Shown here piece by piece: positions 12,762 through 18,495 of a DNA stretch of 18,495 bases (positions are counted from its first letter, which is position 1; the number at the start of each line of letters is the position of its first letter). Location: contig UQSC01000028.1 in NCBI GenBank assembly GCA_900543615.1, positions 1 to 18,495 of the forward strand, written 5' to 3'. The translations under genes were made by a program, and so were the position numbers. This DNA comes from an uncultured Collinsella sp. GTDB taxonomy: Bacteria > Actinomycetota > Coriobacteriia > Coriobacteriales > Coriobacteriaceae. Below the pieces are notes generated by a model. The model did not search any database, was not told where the DNA came from, and saw only the letters and a program-made list of their open reading frames with translations.

Positions 12762-13844
12762 ATGATGGCAGATTCCAAACAGGCTCCGCTCGACGCCGAG
12801 GCAGCCGCAAAGGCGGCGTTTGCCTCGGTCCAGGATCAGCCGTTCCCCGATGATATCTTTACGGCACCCGAGCTTCGCTGGGCTGTGGTCGGTTGCGGCG
12901 TTATCGCCAACCAGATGGCCCAGTCTCTCGCCCTTGCCGGCCGCAAGCTCGCGGGCGTCGCAAACCGTACGCTGTCCAAGGCCCAGGCTTTTGCCGAGCA
13001 GTATGGCGTCGAGAAGGTGTACGAGACGGTCGAGGACCTCTACGCCGATCCGGACATCGACGCCGTCTATATCACCACGCCGCACAACACGCATATCACC
13101 TATCTGCGTGCCGCGCTCGCCGCCAGCAAGCACGTGCTCTGTGAGAAGGCCATTACCCTTAACTCTGCCGAGCTCGACGAGGCCCGTGCCATCGCCGACG
13201 AGCACAACGTGGTCCTTATGGACGCCACCACGGTGCTCCACATGCCGCTATATCAGGAGCTGCGCCGTCGCATGGACGCGGGAGACTTTGGCCGCATGAA
13301 CCTTGCCCAGCTCAACTTTGGCAGCTATAAGGAGTATGGCGACCTGACCAACCGCTTCTACAACCGTAGCCTTGCCGGCGGCGCCATGCTCGACATTGGC
13401 GTGTATGCGCTCTCCGTCATGCGCCTCTTTATGGCGAGCCAGCCCGCTGAGGTTGTCTCGCTGGGCAACACCTGTGAGACCGGTGTCGACGTTGCGGGCG
13501 GCATTGTCTGCCGTAACGCCGAGCAGCAGCTGGGCGTCGTGAGCCTTACGCTCCACTCCAAACAGCCCAAGCGCTCGGTCATCAGTTTCGATAAGTGCTA
13601 TATCGAGGTCAACGAGTATCCGCGCGCCGACCATGCGACCATCGTGTGGACTGCGGACGGTCACCGTGAGGAGGTTCACGCTGGCACCGAGGCATACGCT
13701 CTGTGCTACGAGATGGCCGATCTGGAGAAAGCCGTTGTCGGCGATGATTCGAAGCGCGAGCTTCTGGACTATGCTTCTGATGTTATGGAGCTGATGACCA
13801 AGCTACGCGCCGACTGGGGAGTCGTGTACCCCGAGGAGGAGTAA
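12762..13844 (+). CDS. Gfo/Idh/MocA family NAD(P)-dependent oxidoreductase
   Basis: A soluble dehydrogenase acting on a sugar, inositol or related polyol, with the substrate unknown. The 360-residue protein has a Rossmann domain at about 38-165, with the nucleotide-binding loop VVGCGVIA (42-49). The conserved CEKAITLN (127-134) contains the likely catalytic Lys129. The C-terminal Gfo/Idh domain has GGAMLDIGVYAL. An N-terminal extension of about 35 residues precedes the Rossmann fold. GGAGG lies 5-9 bases before the ATG at 12762, and the ATG at 12765 is equivalent. A DeoR-family regulator starts 3 bp after its stop, so the two form an operon, and sugar-responsive control is likely. Upstream is the phased repeat at 12586-12720. 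Confidence 0.93.
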   Translation: MMADSKQAPLDAEAAAKAAFASVQDQPFPDDIFTAPELRWAVVGCGVIANQMAQSLALAGRKLAGVANRTLSKAQAFAEQYGVEKVYETVEDLYADPDIDAVYITTPHNTHITYLRAALAASKHVLCEKAITLNSAELDEARAIADEHNVVLMDATTVLHMPLYQELRRRMDAGDFGRMNLAQLNFGSYKEYGDLTNRFYNRSLAGGAMLDIGVYALSVMRLFMASQPAEVVSLGNTCETGVDVAGGIVCRNAEQQLGVVSLTLHSKQPKRSVISFDKCYIEVNEYPRADHATIVWTADGHREEVHAGTEAYALCYEMADLEKAVVGDDSKRELLDYASDVMELMTKLRADWGVVYPEEE

Positions 13845-13847
13845 GCG

Positions 13848-14594
13848 ATGCTTGCGGAGGATAGACTCAACGCAATCGTGTCGATGGTGCAGCAGGCCGG
13901 CTCGGTTACCGTGCCGGAGCTTGCTGAGGCCCTGGGCGTGACGGCGTCTACCATTCGGCGCGACCTGCAGACGCTCGACCGCGCACACCGTATCGCCAAG
14001 GTACACGGAGGCGCGACGAGTCTGGAGCGCGCGCACGTGACGCGCGACCTGACGATCAACGAGCGCAGCGATCTCCATAACGATGACAAGGAGCGCATCT
14101 GCGCCCGTGCCGCGGCCCTGGTGGAGCCCGATAGCTTTGTGTATATCGATTCGGGATCGACGACGCTCAAGCTCATCGAGCATCTTCCGCGCCTTGAGGG
14201 CGTCACCTATGTGACTGATTCCGTGCTTCACGCTCAGCACCTCGCCTTGCGCGGCATGCGCACCGTTGTGCTTGGCGGCGAGCTCAAGCCCGAGACCGAG
14301 GCGCTCGTCGGTCCCGATGCCTTGGCAACCCTGGACCGCTATAACTTCAACTGCGGCTTTTGGGGTTCCAATGGCATCGCCGCCGAGCAAGGTCTCACCA
14401 CACCGGATATCGAGGAAGCGCAGGTCAAGCGTGTCTCGATGCGCCATACCGCCAAACGCTTCGTAATCTCAGACGCCAGCAAATTCGGCATGGTGGCGCC
14501 CGTCAAGTTCGCGGACTTCCGCGATGCAACGATCATCACCGCGGGCGAGGTGCCCGCCAAGTACCAGTCGATGGACAACGTCATCACGGTCTAG
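13848..14594 (+). CDS. DeoR family transcriptional regulator
   Basis: A DNA-binding repressor-type protein of 248 residues. The N-terminal winged helix-turn-helix is at about residues 5-57 (QQAGSVTVPELAEALGVTAS, then TIRRDLQTLD and KVHGGA). The C-terminal sugar-phosphate-sensing domain, of the ribose isomerase-like fold, shows YIDSGSTTLKLIEHL and a Gly-rich VLGGELKPETEALVG. Such regulators usually respond to a phosphorylated sugar and control the operon they sit in, so the adjacent oxidoreductase is the natural target. The ATG at 13848 has GAGGAGGAG about 6 bases upstream, within the end of the oxidoreductase gene. Palindromic repeats begin directly after the stop. Confidence 0.93.
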   Translation: MLAEDRLNAIVSMVQQAGSVTVPELAEALGVTASTIRRDLQTLDRAHRIAKVHGGATSLERAHVTRDLTINERSDLHNDDKERICARAAALVEPDSFVYIDSGSTTLKLIEHLPRLEGVTYVTDSVLHAQHLALRGMRTVVLGGELKPETEALVGPDALATLDRYNFNCGFWGSNGIAAEQGLTTPDIEEAQVKRVSMRHTAKRFVISDASKFGMVAPVKFADFRDATIITAGEVPAKYQSMDNVITV

Positions 14595-14598
14595 CGAT

Positions 14599-14648
14599 GG
14601 GACAAGGCCAAAACCACCACAAAGGCGCCTGTCCCCATTGTGGTGGTT
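14599..14648. repeat. REP-like palindrome, AACCACCACAA type, copy 1
   Basis: A perfect 11-bp inverted repeat: AACCACCACAA (14612-14622) and TTGTGGTGGTT (14638-14648). A competing pairing joins GGGACA (14599-14604) with TGTCCC (14630-14635), so two structures are possible. The segment AAAACCACCAC plus AAGG(C/T)GCCTG recurs at about 14899-14920. Confidence 0.7.
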
Positions 14649-14684
14649 AGCAACGAAAACCGAATAGTTTTCTCAATAGAAAAG

Positions 14685-14715
14685 CGGCAACGTCCATTAC
14701 GGGCGTTGCCGTTTT
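14685..14715. terminator. Terminator between convergent genes
   Basis: CGGCAACG (14685-14692) pairs with CGTTGCCG (14704-14711), followed by TTTT. Flanking arms CAACGAAAAC (14651-14660) and GTTTTCGTTG (14711-14720) are also perfect complements, giving an alternative longer structure. A-rich bases precede the stem, so it could work in both directions. Confidence 0.75.
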
Positions 14716-14731
14716 CGTTGTCTACCGGTTT

Positions 14732-14868
14732 GTCTAAGTCTGTAACAACTAGACCGTTAAAAGTGGGCCAGGTGTTACAGATTGAGATTTTCCCTTGAGG
14801 GGGATTCGAATGTCTCGATCTGTAACAGATAGACCGGAAAATGGGTTCTAACTGTTACAGATCGAGAC
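14732..14868. repeat. Two tandem 80-bp palindromic units
   Basis: Each unit contains CTGTAACA and TGTTACAG. The copies are at 14740-14747 with 14773-14780, and at 14820-14827 with 14853-14860, so both internal spacing and unit offset are conserved (80 bp). In the second unit the complementarity extends to 17 perfect pairs (14812-14828 with 14852-14868). The first unit is more degraded. TAGACCG follows the left arm in both. Confidence 0.8.
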
Positions 14869-14896
14869 GTTTTGGGACCGTGGCTGAGCCATTGCG

Positions 14897-14938
14897 GCAA
14901 AACCACCACGAAGGTGCCTGCCCTTTTTGGCAGGTTTT
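14897..14938. repeat. REP-like element copy 2 with terminator-like hairpin
   Basis: AAAACCACCAC-AAGG-GCCTG is shared with the element at 14610-14631. Here the right arm is replaced by CCTGCC (14917-14922) pairing with GGCAGG (14929-14934) followed by TTTT, a terminator-like hairpin in the plus direction. It touches the stop codon of the minus-strand pseudouridine synthase gene. Confidence 0.6.
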
Positions 14939-15596
14939 AGGGCTCCCAGGGGCAGGGGGCTTCGATGTGGATGGGCTCGCCGGTTACGGGATGCGTAAAG
15001 GACACGCTGTGGGCATGGAGCATCAGGCCGAAGGGACGCGGCGTGCCGTAGAGCTCGTCGCCCACCAGGGGATGACGCTCACTCGCCAGGTGCACGCGGA
15101 TCTGGTGTTTGCGGCCGGTGAGCAGCTCGACATCGATATACGAACGCGTGGGCAGGCCTCGGCGGCTCTTAAGGCGCTTGAGCACCTTCACGCGCGTTTG
15201 AGACGGCTTGCCGCTGGCGCCGACGCGCATCTTTCGGCTGTCGTGACGGTCGCGGGCGATGGGCTTGTCGATGAGCTTTTCGTTCCAGTCGATCTTGCCC
15301 TCGGCGAGCGCCAGGTAGTGCTTTTCGAAAGCGTGGTCGATCACCATCTGGTCAAAGGCGGGCTGCGTCTGCTTGTCGAGCGAGAACAGCACCACGCCGG
15401 TGGTGTCGCGGTCCAGGCGGTTGAGCGGCTGCATGTCGGTCGCGGCAAAGCCGTCGCCCATCGCCAGCAGCAGGTCGCTGGCGTAGTCGGTGAGCGTGCG
15501 CTCGCCGGTGCCGTCGCCGTGGACGATCATGCCGGCGGGCTTGTCGATGGCCATGAGCCAGGCGTCGCAGTAAAGGACTTGAGGTTCTTCGTTCAC
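14937..15596 (-). CDS. RluA family pseudouridine synthase
   Basis: Isomerises uridine to pseudouridine in rRNA or tRNA. The 219-residue protein has the RluA active-site motif NRLDRDTTG (residues 59-67) with catalytic Asp62, where an Asn replaces the more common His before RLD. The later motifs GRKHQIRVHLA and HPLVGDELYG are also family hallmarks. There is no N-terminal S4 domain, so it is a short RluA/RluC/TruC-type member, and the target base cannot be assigned. The start is GTG at 15596, with AAAGG about 8 bases upstream. It is 15 bp downstream of the U32 gene on the same strand, so the two are probably co-transcribed. That suggests a small RNA-modification operon. Confidence 0.92.
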   Translation of the reverse strand: MNEEPQVLYCDAWLMAIDKPAGMIVHGDGTGERTLTDYASDLLLAMGDGFAATDMQPLNRLDRDTTGVVLFSLDKQTQPAFDQMVIDHAFEKHYLALAEGKIDWNEKLIDKPIARDRHDSRKMRVGASGKPSQTRVKVLKRLKSRRGLPTRSYIDVELLTGRKHQIRVHLASERHPLVGDELYGTPRPFGLMLHAHSVSFTHPVTGEPIHIEAPCPWEP

Positions 15597-15611
15597 GTGT
15601 AAGCCTTTCGG

Positions 15612-18107
15612 TTAGCTGATTCCCACAAACATGCAGCCCGAGGTCGCCCCGCGTAGGCGGGCGGCGGGCTTGCGGCCGGCCTGCGCTGCCTCGACGGCAC
15701 GACGGACGCGGGCGACGGCACGGCCCACCTCATCCGTCTCGAGCAGCGTTCCGTCCACCATGAGGCGACGCACGCCGGCGTCGAGCAGCTGAGGAACCTG
15801 CGGCGTGAGGTCGATGGGGTAGGCATCGTACAGGCGAGAGCGGCCGTGGATGTCGGTGCGGACGGGCATGACCTTTCCGTCGATATTCTTGAGCGAGAGC
15901 TTGCGGGCACGCAGGCGGCAGTTGGCACAATCGTGGATGCAGCCATTGGCAACCTGCAGAATGCAATGCTCGCTTGTCATGACGCGCGGGCGGCCAAAGA
16001 CGGTGATGCCCAGAGCAGCGGGCGCGGCGGCGCCGAGCGAGACAATCTCGTCGAGCGTGATCTCGGGCGAGAGCCAAAACGCACCGGCGCCGCGCTCGGC
16101 AAGCGCCTCCATGCAGGGCGTGTTGTGCACCGGCAGGCAAGAGCGAATCTCGGCCGTGGCGCCGGCATGAGCGGCTACGGCGAGCTCGGAGATATTGCCG
16201 ACGGCGACGGTGGCTCCGGCATTGATCCAAGGATCGACGCGCTCGTGGTCGACGGCGCGGCAGACCTCGTCGAGTACGGGCACGATACCCTGCTCAAATG
16301 CATCGGCAGGGGAGAGTCCGACAGCCTCGAGCGCGTCGGTGGTCATGTAGATGCGCGTTGCACCCTCCACGCGCGCTGCCTCGGCGGCTTCGAGCGAGGT
16401 GACGGTGGCGCAGATCTGCGACTCATCGCGGTAGTGCTCGGGCGCGGGGCGGGAATCACTGGTTACAATCGCCGGCAACTCGAGCGTTTTCGCACGCTCC
16501 TCGTACGGTGCCAGAATGGCCTCCTCGAGCGCTTTACAGGCGGCGGCGCGCACCTTGTGCACGGCGGAGAAGCCCATGCCGCAGCCGGCGTCGAGCGAAA
16601 CGTCAAAGCTCGCAGCCTCAAAGGGCGAGGAACCCATACGGCCCACATGCTCAACCAGGTCTGCCGCCTCGACGGCGCGAGTCTTGGCGGCCTCGACGGT
16701 GAAGCCTGTGGCGGTGGCGGCGAGCGCGGGGTTGTCACAGCAGGTGAGTGTGACAGTAAACGGCTCGCCCAGGCGCGCCACGACGGACACGTCAACAGCT
16801 CGGCGGCGCAGCACATCGCGCTTGAGCGCGGCGCCGGCGGCGTCGATGGCACGCTGACTGCGAATCACGCGGACGCGGCAGCCCTCGGGCATGCTGCGGG
16901 GTACGCGACATTCGATGATGTCGCCCGCGGCGGCATCATCGGCAGCAATGGTGGTCAGGAACTGGTCAAACTCGTCGTCGTGGCGAAGCTCCAACAGGTC
17001 GCCCTTGCCCACGGGCTCAAACAGCTCAATGCGGGCGATGGCGGCGCGGCGACGGCGGTCGTCGGGCTTGAGGCCGCGCACATCGCGGTTGGCCGGGCGG
17101 CTGCCCAGCACCGTGCCCACGATCTGGCCGCGGTTGTTGGAACGCTCATAGCTCATCATCTCGTCGCCCGAGGTGCCGTCCTGATAGGCGTGCGTAAAGT
17201 CGCGGTTGAAGCAGCGCTTGAGCTGACGCTGGCGGGCGGCTTCCTCGTCCTTGGCAACGGTGGCTCCGGATAGCATGTCGTCAATTTCGTGACGATACAC
17301 ATCAACGATGGAGTACACGTAATCGGGCGCCTTCATGCGGCCCTCGAGCTTGAGCGATGCGGCGCCGGCGTCATACAGACGGCGAACAAGCTGTGAGGTG
17401 TTGGTGTCACGCGGGCATAGCGCACGCTCGCGACCGGCAGGGGAGAGCGCGCGACCGTTCTCGTCGATCAGCTCGTAAGGCAGGCGACAGGGCTGGGCGC
17501 ACATGCCACGGTTGGCCGATCGTCCCGCCATGGCAAAGCTCGAAAGCAGGCACAGGCCCGAGTAACAAAAGCAGATGGCGCCATGGCTAAAGACCTCAAG
17601 GTCCACATCGGGCGCGGCATCGTGAATGGCGGCAATCTCGTCGATGGAAAGCTCGCGCGAGAGGGTCACGCGGTCGGCGCCCTGCTCGCGGCACCAAATG
17701 GTTCCACGGTCGTCGTGGATGTTCGCCTGGGTTGAGATGTGCGTCTCGATGCCGGGCATCGTGCGCTTGACCTCAAAGAACAGGCCCCAGTCCTGGATGA
17801 TAAAGGCGTCGGCGCCCAGCGTGGAGCAGCGATGGATGAGTTGCAGCGCATCGCTCATCTCGGACTGCTTGATGACGATGTTGACCGTGACGTAGACGCG
17901 CGACCCGGCTAGATGTGCGGCTCGGCAGGCTTGCTCAAAGGCCTCGTCGGTAAAGTTGGTGGCCTTGCGACGGGCGTTGAAGCTGCCCATGCCGCAGTAG
18001 ATGGCGTCTGCCCCGGCAGCAAGCGCGGCGGCAAAGGGCTCCGGGCCTCCGGCGGGTGCCAAGAGCTCGGGTCTGCGGTTGGTGGTTCTACTGGCGGTTG
18101 CGGTCAT
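15612..18107 (-). CDS. U32 family protein, RlhA-like (putative rRNA hydroxylase)
   Basis: An 831-residue protein of the U32 peptidase family. The name is historical: characterised relatives such as E. coli RlhA and TrhP act in rRNA and tRNA hydroxylation. The N-terminus has ELLAPAGGPEPFAAALAAGA and YCGMGSFNAR. The family signature is at about 171-208, EVFSHGAICFCYSGLC then RSANRGMCAQPCR, with Cys179, 181, 186, 203 and 207 as possible iron-sulfur ligands. The central part resembles the DUF3656-type region of long U32 proteins. A second Cys group is near the C-terminus (Cys715, 723, 727, 730; NGCIHDCANC). The length fits the long U32 class. The ATG at 18107 has AGGCAGGA just upstream. The pseudouridine synthase gene follows after 15 bp, supporting an RNA-modification role. 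A true protease is less likely. Confidence 0.9.
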   Translation of the reverse strand: MTATASRTTNRRPELLAPAGGPEPFAAALAAGADAIYCGMGSFNARRKATNFTDEAFEQACRAAHLAGSRVYVTVNIVIKQSEMSDALQLIHRCSTLGADAFIIQDWGLFFEVKRTMPGIETHISTQANIHDDRGTIWCREQGADRVTLSRELSIDEIAAIHDAAPDVDLEVFSHGAICFCYSGLCLLSSFAMAGRSANRGMCAQPCRLPYELIDENGRALSPAGRERALCPRDTNTSQLVRRLYDAGAASLKLEGRMKAPDYVYSIVDVYRHEIDDMLSGATVAKDEEAARQRQLKRCFNRDFTHAYQDGTSGDEMMSYERSNNRGQIVGTVLGSRPANRDVRGLKPDDRRRRAAIARIELFEPVGKGDLLELRHDDEFDQFLTTIAADDAAAGDIIECRVPRSMPEGCRVRVIRSQRAIDAAGAALKRDVLRRRAVDVSVVARLGEPFTVTLTCCDNPALAATATGFTVEAAKTRAVEAADLVEHVGRMGSSPFEAASFDVSLDAGCGMGFSAVHKVRAAACKALEEAILAPYEERAKTLELPAIVTSDSRPAPEHYRDESQICATVTSLEAAEAARVEGATRIYMTTDALEAVGLSPADAFEQGIVPVLDEVCRAVDHERVDPWINAGATVAVGNISELAVAAHAGATAEIRSCLPVHNTPCMEALAERGAGAFWLSPEITLDEIVSLGAAAPAALGITVFGRPRVMTSEHCILQVANGCIHDCANCRLRARKLSLKNIDGKVMPVRTDIHGRSRLYDAYPIDLTPQVPQLLDAGVRRLMVDGTLLETDEVGRAVARVRRAVEAAQAGRKPAARLRGATSGCMFVGIS

Positions 18108-18132
18108 ATCCTGCCTTTCAAAATGCTCAGAT

Positions 18133-18145
18133 ACTCAAAAGTATA
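18133..18145 (-). promoter_or_regulatory. Candidate -10 box for the U32/RluA operon
   Basis: On the minus strand TATACT (18140-18145) lies about 33 bases before the U32 start. No good -35 is seen in the GC-rich sequence before it, so the assignment rests on the -10 match and position. Confidence 0.35.
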
Positions 18146-18213
18146 GTGGTGCCGTCGCGGCGGGCGACGCCCGTGCTCCAAGCAGGATAAAGTCTTCAGC
18201 AGCCCTTGCAGCA

Positions 18214-18285
18214 AAAATGATCCGTTTCCCTTCGTTCCCATCGGATCAGGTGATCCATAGGTGGCGGAGGAAAACGGATCATTTT
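18214..18285. repeat. Nested palindrome with four GATCC half-sites
   Basis: Outer arms AAAATGATCCGTTT (18214-18227) and AAACGGATCATTTT (18272-18285) are perfect 14-bp complements. Inside is a second perfect palindrome, GGATCA-GG-TGATCC (18243-18256). No ORF or T-tract explains it. It looks like a dispersed intergenic palindromic element. Confidence 0.75.
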
Positions 18286-18405
18286 GAGCTTCACCGTCCG
18301 GTCGTGCCGTTCAGCGGCCGACAGGCACCGTTGGGCGATAAAATATTCTCGCAACGTGATAATAATCTTGCATCGCGCGGAAACCTTGAGTACTATCCCA
18401 AATCA

Positions 18406-18453
18406 AGCGCGGTGTTCAGACCGAATTGTGCCTCCCGGTGCGAACGCCGCGCT
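18406..18453. repeat. Long hairpin near the contig end
   Basis: AGCGCGGTGTTC (18406-18417) pairs with GAACGCCGCGCT (18442-18453) over 12 positions including one G-U, and ACCG/CGGT (18420-18423 with 18436-18439) extends it. No T-tract follows on either strand. Apart from this, the stretch 18286-18470 holds nothing I recognise. Confidence 0.55.
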
Positions 18454-18470
18454 CACGCTCTCTATCTGAT

Positions 18471-18495
18471 CTGTCTCTTATACACATCTCCGAGC
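18471..18495 (+). other. Nextera transposase adapter remnant (sequencing artefact)
   Basis: CTGTCTCTTATACACATCT (18471-18489) is the Nextera mosaic-end read-through sequence, and the following CCGAGC matches the start of the read-2 adapter. The last 25 bases are therefore not genomic. Confidence 0.97.

Noticed and set aside
12368..12778. Minus-strand and plus-strand frames in the 12.3-12.8 kb gap
   Set aside because: They run across REP-like units and the phased repeat, with no homology motifs and no good ribosome binding site.
14841..15602. 253-codon plus-strand frame
   Set aside because: It is antisense to the RluA-family gene and begins inside palindromic repeats.
15846..17273. 475-codon open frame on the plus strand
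   Set aside because: It is opposite the U32 gene, shows Gly/Ala/His-rich low-complexity sequence typical of shadow frames, and has no motifs.
18284..18469. 61-codon plus-strand frame at the right end
   Set aside because: It has a TTG start, no ribosome binding site or recognised motif, it crosses the terminal hairpin, and it stops just before the adapter.

Overview
The window reads as a contig from a high-GC actinobacterium. The best match I can offer is the Coriobacteriia, probably Collinsella or a close relative. The basis is the strong G/C third-position bias, the fused accD-accA gene, the style of the intergenic palindromes and the ribosomal protein sequences. This is inference, since no database search was possible. 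The last 25 bases match an Illumina Nextera transposase adapter, so the right edge is a contig end with untrimmed adapter and not genomic DNA.

Layout. (a) 1-4088, plus strand: the 3' part of accC (biotin carboxylase), then accDA, a single gene fusing the two carboxyltransferase subunits of acetyl-CoA carboxylase. A stand-alone PTS EIIC permease gene follows 16 bp later and ends at a strong terminator. (b) 4110-5988: a CDF-family metal exporter and a histidine-phosphatase (phosphoglycerate mutase-like) gene. (c) 5989-6438: a very large near-perfect inverted repeat, then a promoter-like element and a structured leader. (d) 6439-12227: twelve ribosomal protein genes in canonical S10-spc order, rplC-rplD-rplW-rplB-rpsS-rplV-rpsC-rplP-rpmC-rpsQ-rplN-rplX. 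rpsJ is missing from the front, and a terminator follows rplX where rplE is expected. Two internal gaps, before rplB and before rplN, carry folded RNA candidates. (e) 12228-12761: a 534-bp intergenic region with a terminator, REP-like units and a block of motifs repeating every 10 bp or so. (f) 12762-14594: a Gfo/Idh/MocA oxidoreductase and a DeoR-family regulator, probably one operon. (g) 14595-14936: a convergent intergenic region full of palindromes. (h) 14937-18107, minus strand: a U32-family protein (RlhA-like) and an RluA-family pseudouridine synthase, which may both act on RNA. (i) 18108-18495: non-coding DNA with a nested palindrome, a terminal hairpin and the adapter.

Together the genes cover fatty acid initiation (malonyl-CoA synthesis), metal and sugar transport, the core of the ribosome, RNA modification and a small regulated oxidoreductase operon. 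The coding content is mostly housekeeping. The unexplained content is non-coding: the 150-bp inverted repeat before rplC, a 27-bp element shared by the rplC and rplB upstream regions, a three-way-junction RNA candidate before rplN, a helically phased repeat upstream of the oxidoreductase, and several palindromic repeat families.
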